The translations under genes and the position numbers were made by a program. A DNA stretch of 38,063 nucleotides from Nocardioidaceae bacterium (GTDB lineage: Bacteria > Actinomycetota > Actinomycetes > Propionibacteriales > Nocardioidaceae), in contig JACCWP010000145.1 in assembly GCA_013697585.1 (NCBI GenBank), positions 1-38,063 of the forward strand, read 5' to 3'. The notes below the pieces were generated by a model. The model was not told the origin of the DNA. It was given only the letters and a program-made list of their open reading frames with translations, and made no database searches. This document shows, piece after piece, positions 6,773-14,677 of the stretch. How positions within the stretch are numbered: position 1 is the first letter of the stretch; the number at the start of each line of letters is the position of its first letter.

Positions 6773-7731
6773 TGTTCGTCGGTCTCCAGGCCGGACACGT
6801 CGTCGAGGGCTTGCACGATCTGCTCGGGCAGCTCGACCTGCTCGACGCTCAGCGCGCCTCGCAGCTGGGCGGCGGTACGGGCGCCGACGATGGGTGCGGT
6901 CACGCCAGGCCGGTCACGCACCCAGGCCAGAGCGACTTCGAGCGGCGACAACCCGAGCCCTTCGGCGGCCCGGCACACCGCGTCGACGATCCGCCGGCTG
7001 GTGTCGTCGAGATAGACTGACACGTACGCCTCGAAGTGCGGCGAGGCCGCACGCGAGTCGGCAGGAAGGCCGGTGCGGTACTTGCCGGTGAGCACACCTC
7101 GCCCGAGGGGTGACCACGGCAGGACGCCGAGCCCCAGCGCGTTGGCGGCGGGCAGCACCTCGTCCTCGACGTCGCGGTTGAGCAGCGAGTACTCCACCTG
7201 CGTGGACGCGAGGCGAGCGCGGCCTGGTACGGCGCACTGCCAGGTGGCGGCCTGGGCGGTCTGCCAGCCCGTGTAGTTGGAGACGCCGACATAGTGGGTG
7301 CGACCGGTCGCCACTGCGTGGTCGAGCGCGGCCAACGTCTCGTCCAGCGGGGTGCCGTCGTGCCAGACGTGCACCTGCCACAGGTCGACGTGGTCGATCC
7401 CGAGCCGGCCGAGCGAGGCGTCGAGCGTGTCCAGCAGCGCGCCACGGGACGTGTCATGCACTCGCCGGCCACGCAAGGCTCCGCTCCCGGCCTTGGTGGC
7501 GACGACCAGCTGCTCTCGAGGGACCACGTCGCGCAGCAGCGCCCCGAGGACCAGCTCGCTGGCACCGTCGGCGTACGGGGCGGCGGTGTCGACCAGCGTG
7601 CCGCCGGCGTCGACAAATGCCACCAGCTGGTCGCGAGCCTCGTGCTGGTCGGTGTCGCGCCCCCAGGTCAGCGTCCCGAGGCCCAGCCTCGAGACGACCA
7701 GGCCCGTGCGCCCGACCTGCCGTTGCTGCAT
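6769..7731 (-). CDS. Aldo/keto reductase
   Basis: A 320-residue NADPH-dependent TIM-barrel oxidoreductase. The catalytic tetrad is visible as Asp48 and Tyr53 (LVDTAAPYADG), Lys80 (VVATKAG) and His121 (WQVHVWH). The cofactor region includes VGVSNYTGWQ, VEYSLLNRDVE and, near the C-terminus, PIVGARTAAQL. The length and order are normal for the YajO/Tas-like group. The substrate is unknown. ATG 7729-7731 is preceded at six bases by TAGCCT (7743-7738), the leaderless arrangement seen repeatedly in this window. It is translationally coupled to the RecD2-like gene downstream. Confidence 0.95.
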   Translation of the reverse strand: MQQRQVGRTGLVVSRLGLGTLTWGRDTDQHEARDQLVAFVDAGGTLVDTAAPYADGASELVLGALLRDVVPREQLVVATKAGSGALRGRRVHDTSRGALLDTLDASLGRLGIDHVDLWQVHVWHDGTPLDETLAALDHAVATGRTHYVGVSNYTGWQTAQAATWQCAVPGRARLASTQVEYSLLNRDVEDEVLPAANALGLGVLPWSPLGRGVLTGKYRTGLPADSRAASPHFEAYVSVYLDDTSRRIVDAVCRAAEGLGLSPLEVALAWVRDRPGVTAPIVGARTAAQLRGALSVEQVELPEQIVQALDDVSGLETDEQ

Positions 7732-7762
7732 CCGGTGAGGCTAGGCCCCAGCCGTGGTCCCC

Positions 7763-7834
7763 TTTCGCTGGGACCCCAGCGAAACGTGCGCTTTGCCGGC
7801 GTTGCTTCGTCAAGGGAGCGCGCACTTCGCTGGG
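7763..7834. repeat. Palindromic intergenic repeat, copy A
   Basis: TTTCGCTGGG (7763-7772) and CCCAGCGAAA (7775-7784) are a perfect 10-bp inverted repeat with a 2-base spacer. The right arm continues as CGTGCGC and pairs again with GCGCACTTCGCTGGG at 7820-7834, so two alternative stem-loops are possible. The same core words occur at 14565-14650 and 33759-33826. Confidence 0.85.
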
Positions 7835-7940
7835 CAGGTGACCCGACACGTCAGCGTGCTCGATCCGTCAAGGCACACCTGGCGAACCGGGAGCGGCTCG
7901 GTCTGCTCCACCGGCGGTGTCGGCACTAGGCTCGCGCGCC

Positions 7941-8780
7941 ATGTTGCCCGGGGACGCTCAGGACTGGTTCCAGGCCGTGTTCCTCGGCGTGCTCCAGGGA
8001 TTGACCGAGTTCCTGCCGATCTCTTCGTCGGCGCACCTGCGAATCTTTCCCGAGCTGTTCGGCTGGGACGATCCCGGCGCCGCATTCACCGCAGTTGTGC
8101 AGATCGGCACCGAGGCGGCGGTGCTGATCTTCTTCAGGCACGACATCTGGCGGATCGCGTCGGCATGGCTGCGGTCCCTCGCACGGCCGGGGCTGCGCAC
8201 GCACCGGGACGCCCTGCTGGGCTGGTACATCATCGTCGGCACGCTTCCAGTCGTCATCGTCGGCATCGCGCTCAAGGACACGATCGAGACCGACTTCCGC
8301 AACTTGTGGCTGACCGGCTCGGTCCTCGTTGGCTTGGGCATCGTGCTGGGGGTCGCAGAGCGGGTGGGACGGCTCGACCGCCCGATCGACGAGCTGGGCT
8401 GGCGAGCCACGGTCCTGCTCGGGCTGGCCCAGGCGCTCTCGGTCGTGCCTGGTGTCTCCCGGTCGGGCGCCACGATCAGCATGGGATTGTTCCTCGGCTT
8501 CGAGCGGGAAGCGGCCACCAGGTTTGCGTTCCTGCTTGCCATCCCGGCCGTCGTCGGGGCCGGACTGTTCGAGCTTCCCGAGGCGGTGAGTGGCGACAAC
8601 GCCTACACCGTCCCCGAGACGGTCGCGGCGACACTGGTCGCGTTCATCGTGGGCTACGCAACGATCGCCTGGTTGCTGCGCTACATCGCGACCCGCTCGT
8701 ACGCGCCGTTCGTCATCTATCGCATCGTGCTCGGCACGGGCGTGCTGGTGCTGCTCGCGGCCGGCGTGCTCAGCGCCTGA
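7941..8780 (+). CDS. uppP: Undecaprenyl-diphosphate phosphatase UppP (BacA)
   Basis: A 279-residue integral membrane enzyme with about eight hydrophobic segments. It dephosphorylates undecaprenyl diphosphate to recycle the lipid carrier of peptidoglycan synthesis, and its overproduction gives bacitracin resistance. Both family signatures are present: GLTEFLPISSSAHL at residues 20-33 (catalytic Glu, Ser and His) and PGVSRSGAT in the middle. ATG 7941 was chosen because TAGGCT (7927-7932) ends eight bases before it, as expected for a leaderless transcript; an upstream GTG at 7917 would add an unlikely charged leader. Its ortholog sits in the same neighbourhood in mycobacteria (Rv2136c). Confidence 0.97.
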   Translation: MLPGDAQDWFQAVFLGVLQGLTEFLPISSSAHLRIFPELFGWDDPGAAFTAVVQIGTEAAVLIFFRHDIWRIASAWLRSLARPGLRTHRDALLGWYIIVGTLPVVIVGIALKDTIETDFRNLWLTGSVLVGLGIVLGVAERVGRLDRPIDELGWRATVLLGLAQALSVVPGVSRSGATISMGLFLGFEREAATRFAFLLAIPAVVGAGLFELPEAVSGDNAYTVPETVAATLVAFIVGYATIAWLLRYIATRSYAPFVIYRIVLGTGVLVLLAAGVLSA

Positions 8781-8878
8781 AGCCCGGGCGGCCCACTCGA
8801 GCGATCCGACGCGAGGATGGCCCGGACCGTCCCCAGGTCGGCTCCTTGGGCGGTGGGGGCGTGTGCGGTCCAAACGGG

Positions 8879-9862
8879 CTAGAGCCAGCCAGAGCGCTTG
8901 AACGCCAGCCACAACCCATATGACACGCCGACCATGAGAATCAGGGCGAAGGGATAGCCGAACGCCCAGTGCAGCTCGGGCATCTGGTCGAAGTTCATGC
9001 CGTAGATCCCCGCGACCAGGGTGGGGGCGAGGAACAGCGCCGCCCACGCCGAGACCTTCCGGGTGTCCTCGTTCTGCTGAATGCTCAGTCGGGCCAGGTG
9101 GGCCGACAATGCACTGTCCAGCAGCTGATCGATGGAGTCGATCGCGTCGCCGATGCGAGCCAGGTGGTCGGCGACATCACGAAAGAACGGCATCGCGGCG
9201 GTGCTCGTGGTCTCGACGTCCTTGTGCAGGAACCGGATGAGCGGCTCGCGCAGGGGCAGCACCGCGCGCCGCACCTCGAGGGTCTCGCGCTTGAGGCCGT
9301 AGATGCGCTGTGAGTCTTGGGTGCGGTCGGTGGAGAAGACCGACCGTTCGACCTCCTCGACGTCGTTCTCAAGCTCGCCGGCCACCAGGTCGTAGCCGTC
9401 GACGACCTCGTCCAGAATCGCGTACAGCGCCGCGATCGGACCGTTGCCGAGGATGGAGAGCTCAGCCTCGGCCCGGTGTCGCACGTCGTCGAGCTGCAGG
9501 CCGTGCCCGTGCCGCACCGTGACGATGTGGTCCTCGGCCAGGAAGACCGCGATCTCGCCGGTCTCGACCGCGTCATGCTCGTCCTCGTACCACAGGGTCT
9601 TGAGCACGAGGAACAACGCGTTGTCGCCGTAGCGCTCGATCTTGGGCCGCTGATGAGCGTTGACGGCGTCCTCGACCGCGAGCCGGTGCAGGCCGAGCTC
9701 GTCGGCGATGTCTTGCAGCTCGGCGTGCGAGGGCTCGAACAGTCCCAGCCACAGGAACCCGCCGCCGTCGTCGGCAGCCCGGTGGGCGGCCGCGACGTCG
9801 GTGCTGTGGTCGGGGTCGTCGAGCCGGTTGCCGTCGCGGTAGACCGCGCAGTCGATGAGCAT
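8879..9862 (-). CDS. corA: CorA-type Mg2+/Co2+ channel
   Basis: A 327-residue protein with the CorA architecture. A cytoplasmic alpha/beta N-terminal domain is followed by long stalk helices (RIYGLKRETLEVRRAVLPLREPL) and two C-terminal membrane helices joined by the periplasmic loop. The selectivity motif YGMNF (GMN at residues 288-290) is followed by MPEL and ends with the basic KRSGWL. It forms pentamers that import Mg2+. The start at ATG 9860-9862 is the first in frame; no clear ribosome site or TANNNT box is seen. It is convergent with uppP, with 98 bases between the stops. Confidence 0.96.
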   Translation of the reverse strand: MLIDCAVYRDGNRLDDPDHSTDVAAAHRAADDGGGFLWLGLFEPSHAELQDIADELGLHRLAVEDAVNAHQRPKIERYGDNALFLVLKTLWYEDEHDAVETGEIAVFLAEDHIVTVRHGHGLQLDDVRHRAEAELSILGNGPIAALYAILDEVVDGYDLVAGELENDVEEVERSVFSTDRTQDSQRIYGLKRETLEVRRAVLPLREPLIRFLHKDVETTSTAAMPFFRDVADHLARIGDAIDSIDQLLDSALSAHLARLSIQQNEDTRKVSAWAALFLAPTLVAGIYGMNFDQMPELHWAFGYPFALILMVGVSYGLWLAFKRSGWL

Positions 9863-10536
9863 CCGGCCATTGTCGCGTCGCGCGGCCGAGGTTGGGCCGC
9901 CACCGCGGCAGTGCTGAGGTCAGGTTGGTCCTGTGGGCCCCTTTCGTGCCCAGGACGGCCCGTGCCCAAAGGTCCTCGCCCCCTACCTGGCCAGCCGCGC
10001 CTGCCGCGCAACCGCTGACACGCGACGTGAGCAGGAAACGTGACAGCCCGGCGACTGCGTCGCGTGGACACCCAGCTGATCTCGGCCGAGGCCAGCCTCG
10101 ACTTCTTGCGCGAGAACCGGGGTCGGGTCGCGACGCAGACCGCCGACGCGGCACAGCGGCCAACCGACCGACACCCGGGACGGGCGGGGACTGGGACGCT
10201 GGCCTTCGCCGGGACGGACAACATGCTGCCGCTTCCCGAGGAGATCGACACCACGCCGCCGTGTGCGTACCGGCTGACAGCAGCCCAGTCCGGCGAGGCC
10301 CGCCGCACGCTAGCCCTGCAGGGTGCGACGAGCAGGCCGAGCGGCTCCGGCCGGCTGGTCCCGCTGGGCCAGCCAGCCCGGTCGGTGTTCCCGCTGCTGC
10401 TCGACGAGCGGGCGATCAACCACGTGGTGGAGGGGGACGCCTGTCGTCTGCTGACCCGCTCTCTCGAGACTTGTCACCGCCAGAACGCGCTCTGACCTCG
10501 GCTGGCGGTGACAAGTGGCGCCGGCGCCGCGACGCA
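9863..10536. other. 0.67-kb stretch without a confident gene
   Basis: This lies between corA and the LysE-type gene, which point left in the same direction. The only long frame is a GTG-started plus-strand ORF at 10040-10495 (151 codons, TARRLRRVDTQLISAEASL at its start). I recognise nothing in it, it has no convincing ribosome site, and its end lies inside a 14-bp inverted repeat. It may be a lineage-specific gene, a remnant or chance. The rest holds no tRNA, riboswitch or repeat that I can see. Confidence 0.4.
10469..10516. repeat. Perfect 14-bp inverted repeat
   Basis: ACTTGTCACCGCCA (10469-10482) and TGGCGGTGACAAGT (10503-10516) are exact reverse complements around a 20-base loop. The right arm ends 20 bases before the stop codon of the leftward LysE-type gene. 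There is no T run on either side, so it is not a standard intrinsic terminator; it may still be an mRNA 3'-end hairpin or a protein-binding site. Confidence 0.85.
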
Positions 10537-11145
10537 TCATTGACGGGTGAACGCCAGCCTCGCGCCGAGGGCGACGAACGAGCCGGCAAAGATGCGGCGC
10601 ATCCATGCAATCACCTTGGGCCGCGACACGATCTGGTCGCGCACCGCGGCGGCGAAGACGCCGTACACCGCGAAGACGACGAACGTCATGGCCATGAAGA
10701 CTGCGCTCAGCAACAGCATGCGCGCCACGCCGTTGGACTCGGCGGGGCTCACGAACTGCGGCAGGAACGCGAAGAAGAAGATGGTCAGCTTGGGATTGAG
10801 GATGTTGATCAGGACTCCGGAGACGATCACCTGGCGTGCGGAGCGGGGAGCATTCTCCTGCACCGACAAGGCACCCTTGTCTCGAAGCGTGCTCCAGGCC
10901 ATGTACAGCAGGTACACCACGCCGAGGTACTTCAGCACCCCGAAGGCGACGGCGCTGGTGTGCAACAGCGCAGCAACCCCGGTGATCGCCGCGGCCATGT
11001 GCGGGACGATGCCCAGCGTGCAACCGAGTGCCGCGACGACGCTTGCCCGGGCGCCACGGGTCAGTCCCGCCGCCAGTGTGTACAGCACGCCGGTGCCGGG
11101 TGTCGCGACCACGACTAGCGAGGTCAGCAGAAACTCCGCGCTCAC
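10537..11145 (-). CDS. LysE/RhtB-family amino-acid exporter
   Basis: A 202-residue membrane protein with five or six hydrophobic segments. It matches the LysE superfamily in length and in the signatures VVVATPGTGVLYTLAAGLTRG near the N-terminus and INILNPKLTIFFFAFLPQFV in the middle. These proteins export amino acids or homoserine-lactone-like compounds; the substrate cannot be read from sequence. The longer open frame upstream lacks hydrophobic character, so I start at GTG 11143-11145. TAGGCT (11158-11153) ends seven bases before that GTG, giving a leaderless layout. It shares its -10 palindrome with the divergent phosphatase gene. Confidence 0.93.
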   Translation of the reverse strand: MSAEFLLTSLVVVATPGTGVLYTLAAGLTRGARASVVAALGCTLGIVPHMAAAITGVAALLHTSAVAFGVLKYLGVVYLLYMAWSTLRDKGALSVQENAPRSARQVIVSGVLINILNPKLTIFFFAFLPQFVSPAESNGVARMLLLSAVFMAMTFVVFAVYGVFAAAVRDQIVSRPKVIAWMRRIFAGSFVALGARLAFTRQ

Positions 11146-11152
11146 GATGCCA

Positions 11153-11162
11153 AGCCTAGGCT
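11153..11162. promoter_or_regulatory. Palindromic bidirectional -10 box (AGCCTAGGCT)
   Basis: The 10-bp palindrome contains TAGGCT on both strands, overlapping by TA. On the plus strand it ends six bases before GTG 11169. On the minus strand it ends seven bases before GTG 11145. Both genes would be leaderless and initiate from opposite faces of one melted region. This is visible in sequence; promoter activity is inferred. Confidence 0.65.
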
Positions 11163-11168
11163 GACCCG

Positions 11169-11891
11169 GTGCCCACCGTCCTCCTCGTCCGACACGGCCG
11201 GACCCGCGCCAACGATGAGGGCGTTCTGGCCGGTCGCACGCCGGGGGTCCACCTCGACGAGGGGGGCCAGCAACAGGCAACCCGTGCTGGCGAACGACTT
11301 GGTGTGCTCACCTTGGCGCGGGTGGTGAGCAGCCCGCTGGAACGCACCGTCGAGACTGCCCGAGCCATCGTCCGCGCCCAGGTCGGCGGCCCGCGGCTGC
11401 GTCGCGACCGGGGGCTGATCGAGTGTGGCTATGGCGCCTGGACGGGCCGCCGGCTCAAGGAGCTTGCCAAGGACCCTCTCTGGCGCACCGTGCAGGCTCA
11501 TCCCAGCGCCGTCGTGTTCCCAGAGGGCGAAGCACTCGCCGATGTGCAACACAGAGCCGTCGCCGCCGTACGCCGCCACGACGCAGCCGTGCAGGCCGAG
11601 CAGGGGCCGCACGCGGTGTGGGCGGCGGTCAGCCACGGCGACGTGATCAAGGCCGTGGTCGCCGACGCGCTCGGCCTCCATCTCGACCAGTTCCAGCGGA
11701 TCATGGCTGACCCGTGCTCGGTGACGGTGATCCGCTACACCCCTCAGCGGCCGTTCGTGCTGCATCTCAACGACCACGGCAGCGATCTGTCGTCCCTGCG
11801 GCACCGACCGAAGGGGCGCCGCACGCGCACGGTCTCGTCGGACGCCGCGGTCGGCGGCGGTGCCGGCACCGGTGGTCACGGGTCGGCCTAG
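11169..11891 (+). CDS. Histidine phosphatase (MSMEG_4193-type phosphomutase family)
   Basis: A 240-residue member of the histidine phosphatase superfamily. The phosphohistidine motif is LLVRHGRTRAN at residues 5-15. Arg is in SSPLERTVETA, the acid Glu in LIECGYGAWTG, and the second His in AVSHGDVIKAV. It belongs to the actinobacterial group encoded beside DUF3090, SCO1664-type and mshC genes (Rv2135c-type). The sequence argues for a phosphatase rather than a true mutase. The C-terminal ~35 residues are basic then Gly-rich and probably disordered. Its TAG stop (11889-11891) doubles as the first three bases of the TAGGCT box of the next gene. Substrate unknown; see findings. Confidence 0.93.
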   Translation: MPTVLLVRHGRTRANDEGVLAGRTPGVHLDEGGQQQATRAGERLGVLTLARVVSSPLERTVETARAIVRAQVGGPRLRRDRGLIECGYGAWTGRRLKELAKDPLWRTVQAHPSAVVFPEGEALADVQHRAVAAVRRHDAAVQAEQGPHAVWAAVSHGDVIKAVVADALGLHLDQFQRIMADPCSVTVIRYTPQRPFVLHLNDHGSDLSSLRHRPKGRRTRTVSSDAAVGGGAGTGGHGSA

Positions 11892-11901
11892 GCTCTGGGA
11901 C

Positions 11902-12462
11902 ATGCTTGTGCACCGGCACGATCCTCCCGACCGATTCGTGGTCGGCACTGTGGGCGAGCCCGGCGAGCGCACGTTCTTCCTGCAGGCGCGCACCGGGCGA
12001 CTCGTCACGAGCGTGTCGCTCGAGAAGCAGCAGGTGTCCATCCTCGCCGAGCGAATCGTGGTGCTGCTGGACGAGCTCGAACGTAGCGGCGACCTGAGCG
12101 CCGATGGCCTGGTCGCAGCGGACGCCGAGCCGCTCGAGCAGCCGCTGGTCGAGGAGTTCCGGGTGGGCACCATGACGCTGTCGTGGGACGGCGACGATGC
12201 AAGGGTGGTCATCGAGGCGTTCCCCGTGGGCGAGGAGGAACCGGGCGCCAGCGATGATCCGGACGCCGGCGAGGGTGCACAGAGCGCCGCAAGCGAGGTG
12301 CTCGTGGTGCGGCTCGCGCCGCCCGCTGCACGCGGCTTCGCGAGCCGGGCAGAGACCATCGTCTCCGCTGGCCGTCCGCCCTGCCCCTTCTGCGGTCAAC
12401 CGCTCGATCCCGAGGGTCACCTGTGCCCTCGCGCCAACGGCTACAAGCGCGTCGACCGGTGA
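11902..12462 (+). CDS. DUF3090 family protein with C-terminal zinc-ribbon-like motif
   Basis: A 186-residue protein. The N-terminus (HRHDPPDRFVVGTVGEPGER then TFFLQARTG and LEKQQVSILAERI) is highly typical of DUF3090. The C-terminus has CPFCGQPLDPEGHLCPRANGY, a CxxC...C pattern with a nearby His that could bind zinc. An acidic linker (EEEPGASDDPDAGEG) separates the two parts. The function is unknown; the family is almost always encoded with the SCO1664-type gene. ATG 11902 lies seven bases after TAGGCT (11889-11894), so the transcript is probably leaderless. Its stop overlaps the GTG of the following gene (GTGA), showing translational coupling. Confidence 0.95.
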   Translation: MLVHRHDPPDRFVVGTVGEPGERTFFLQARTGRLVTSVSLEKQQVSILAERIVVLLDELERSGDLSADGLVAADAEPLEQPLVEEFRVGTMTLSWDGDDARVVIEAFPVGEEEPGASDDPDAGEGAQSAASEVLVVRLAPPAARGFASRAETIVSAGRPPCPFCGQPLDPEGHLCPRANGYKRVDR

Positions 12463-13283
12463 GCGGCGACGCTTACGCTCACGCCGGATTGGAGCTTGAC
12501 GACCGGATCGTCCGCGAGGTCCTGACGCACGGACAGGTCGAGGTGGACGGCCGCGTCCTGCCGGCGTCGAACGTCACCCTGGTGGGGGAGGCTGAGCTCG
12601 ACGGCGTCCGGTTGCGATGCGTCTACAAGCCGGTGCGCGGCGAGCGCCCGCTGTGGGACTTTCCTTCCGGCACGCTCGCCGCGCGCGAGGTCGCCGCGTA
12701 CGAGATCTCCGAGCTGGCCGGTTGGCACGTCGTGCCCGTCACGGTCCTGGCCGAGGGCCCGTTCGGCACGGGCATGCTGCAGCAATGGATCGAGGTCGGC
12801 GACGACGTCGCGGTCGATCTGGTGCCCGAGGGTGAGGTGCCTGACGGCTGGCGTCACGTGCTGGACGCCTTCGACGGCAACGACCAGCCGGTGTCGCTCG
12901 CACACGCCGAGACACCCGGACTGCGTGCGCTCACCGTGTTCGACGCCGTGGTCAACAATGCCGATCGCAAGGCTGGCCACGTCTTGGTCTCGGCTGGCTC
13001 CCGGGTGCGCGGGTGCGATCACGGACTGACATTCCACACCGACGACAAGCTGCGCACCGTCTTGTGGGGCTGGGCGGGAGAGCAGCTCGACGACTCCGAC
13101 CTCACCAGCCTTGGCGCTCTCGACTGGGCCTTCGACGACGGGGCCACCCGCGACCGGCTGCGCGCGCTGCTGGATGCGCCGGAGCTAGCGCGGCTGCGGC
13201 AGCGGGTGCAACGGCTGATACGGACCCGTCGCTTCCCGCAGCCGCCCGAGAGCTGGCGCTCGATCCCCTGGCCGGTGTTCTGA
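12459..13283 (+). CDS. SCO1664-type protein (PI3/4-kinase-like fold)
   Basis: A 274-residue protein of the conserved actinobacterial family found next to DUF3090 (Rv2133c-type). Features of a kinase-like fold are visible: [16 protein letters not shown] with a candidate ATP-binding Lys, [15 protein letters not shown], a catalytic-loop-like [13 protein letters not shown] (D-R-K with N and H nearby), and a metal-site-like CDHGLTFH. These parallel HipA and PI3/4-kinase-like enzymes, which phosphorylate proteins or small molecules. No substrate is known to me. Start GTG 12459 overlaps the DUF3090 stop. The kinase assignment is inference from motifs. Confidence 0.92.
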   Translation: MSGDAYAHAGLELDDRIVREVLTHGQVEVDGRVLPASNVTLVGEAELDGVRLRCVYKPVRGERPLWDFPSGTLAAREVAAYEISELAGWHVVPVTVLAEGPFGTGMLQQWIEVGDDVAVDLVPEGEVPDGWRHVLDAFDGNDQPVSLAHAETPGLRALTVFDAVVNNADRKAGHVLVSAGSRVRGCDHGLTFHTDDKLRTVLWGWAGEQLDDSDLTSLGALDWAFDDGATRDRLRALLDAPELARLRQRVQRLIRTRRFPQPPESWRSIPWPVF

Positions 13284-13327
13284 CCGCTCGCTGCCCCGGC
13301 CGCGGCCACCCGGATACCCTCGCCGCC

Positions 13328-14554
13328 ATGCGTGCCTGGGCGTCGCCGCCGGTGCCGGCACTGACCGACCACGGTCTCGGTATCGGCCGCGTCCCGCAGG
13401 TCCACGACACCGCGTCGGGCAGCTTGATCGAGCTCGCCCCCGTCGGTACACCCGGCCTCGCGCGGATGTACGTCTGCGGCATCACGCCCTACGACGCCAC
13501 CCACCTGGGCCACGCCGCTACGTACGTCGCGTTCGACACCCTGCAACGGGTGTGGCGCGACGCCGGGCTGAGGGTCGCGTACACGCAGAACGTCACCGAC
13601 ATCGACGACCCGCTGCTGGAGCGGGCCGCGCGAGATGGTCTCGACTGGCGACACCTGGGCGCCCGAGAGATCGACCTGTTCCGGTCCGACATGCAGGCGC
13701 TGCGGGTGCTGGCGCCGGACCGGTTCGTGGCCGTCACCGAGACGGTCGACCTGGTGATCGACGTGGTGCAGCGGCTCGCGGCAGCTGGGGCGACGTACGT
13801 GCTCGACGGTGACGTCTACTTCGACGTGCACGCCGATTCGGGCTTCGGTGCGATCAGCCATCACGACGAGGCGACCATGCGCGCGCTGTCGGCCGAGCGC
13901 GGTGGCGACCCGGACCGTGCGGGAAAGCGCGACCCGCTCGACTGTCTGCTGTGGCTGGCCGCGAGGCCGGGAGAACCCGCATGGGACTCGCCGTTCGGTA
14001 CCGGGCGGCCGGGCTGGCACACCGAGTGCACGGCGCTGGCGGTCGAGCACCTCGGCATGGGCTTCGACGCGCAGGGCGGCGGCAACGACCTCGTGTTTCC
14101 CCACCACGAGATGTCGGCGTCACAGGCGCAGGTCGCCTTCGGCACGCGCCCGTTCGCGCGGGCCTATGTCCATGCCGGCATGGTCGGCCTCGACGGCCAG
14201 AAGATGTCGAAGTCGCGGGGCAACCTGGTGCTCGTCTCGCGGCTGCTCCACCAGGGTTACGATCCCGCGGCGATCCGGCTCGCGCTGCTGGCGCACCACT
14301 ATCGGGCTGACTGGCAGTGGACCGAGGATGCCCTCGGCGCAGCCGAGCAGCGGTTGACGTCGTGGCGCAAGGCCGCTGGGTCCAGCGCCGCCGGCGACTC
14401 GGCAACGGTCGTGGCGCGGCTGCGTACTGCCCTGGCCGACGACCTGGACACACCGCGGGCGCTCACCGTGGTGGACCGCTGGGCGGACGGGCGTGGTGGA
14501 GCGGTCGGTGAGGTGGTTGCCGCCTGCGACGCCCTGCTGGGCGTCAGGCTGTGA
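13328..14554 (+). CDS. mshC: Mycothiol biosynthesis cysteine ligase MshC
   Basis: A 408-residue class I tRNA-synthetase-like enzyme that joins cysteine to GlcN-Ins with ATP, the third protein step usually numbered in mycothiol synthesis. The adenylation motifs are HLGHA (HIGH) and KMSKS at residues 292-296. Zinc ligands are Cys50 ([10 protein letters not shown]), Cys234 (HTECTAL) and a His of the HHEMS segment (259-260), which gives cysteine selectivity. It lacks the tRNA anticodon-binding tail of CysRS and ends at ~410 residues, the usual MshC length. ATG 13328 lies seven bases after TACCCT (13315-13320); the longer frame upstream overlaps the SCO1664-type gene and is not coding. Confidence 0.97.
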   Translation: MRAWASPPVPALTDHGLGIGRVPQVHDTASGSLIELAPVGTPGLARMYVCGITPYDATHLGHAATYVAFDTLQRVWRDAGLRVAYTQNVTDIDDPLLERAARDGLDWRHLGAREIDLFRSDMQALRVLAPDRFVAVTETVDLVIDVVQRLAAAGATYVLDGDVYFDVHADSGFGAISHHDEATMRALSAERGGDPDRAGKRDPLDCLLWLAARPGEPAWDSPFGTGRPGWHTECTALAVEHLGMGFDAQGGGNDLVFPHHEMSASQAQVAFGTRPFARAYVHAGMVGLDGQKMSKSRGNLVLVSRLLHQGYDPAAIRLALLAHHYRADWQWTEDALGAAEQRLTSWRKAAGSSAAGDSATVVARLRTALADDLDTPRALTVVDRWADGRGGAVGEVVAACDALLGVRL

Positions 14555-14564
14555 GGGTCGTGCT

Positions 14565-14650
14565 CTTTCGCTGTTGACCTAGCGAAAGGTGCACTATTCC
14601 AGCGACATTTCCCCGGGGAAGCGCACCTTTCGCTGGGAAGCCAGCGAAAG
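14565..14650. repeat. Palindromic intergenic repeat, copy B
   Basis: CTTTCGCTGG (14627-14636) and CCAGCGAAAG (14641-14650) form a perfect 10-bp stem with the loop gaag. Just upstream, AGCGAAAGGTGC (14581-14592) pairs with GCACCTTTCGCT (14623-14634). A diverged arm CTTTCGCT begins at 14565. It fills most of the 123-base gap between the convergent mshC and PAC2 genes and may act as a bidirectional 3' end. Confidence 0.88.
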
Positions 14651-14677
14651 CAGCGGCGGTGGCGACGTGCGCCTCAG

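Noticed and set aside
8781-8878. Intrinsic terminator between convergent uppP and corA
   Set aside because: No stem longer than about six pairs with a T run could be found on either strand.
13328-14554. Cysteinyl-tRNA synthetase
   Set aside because: The catalytic core is shared, but the protein is only 408 residues, lacks the anticodon-binding region and lies in the mycothiol neighbourhood, so MshC fits better.
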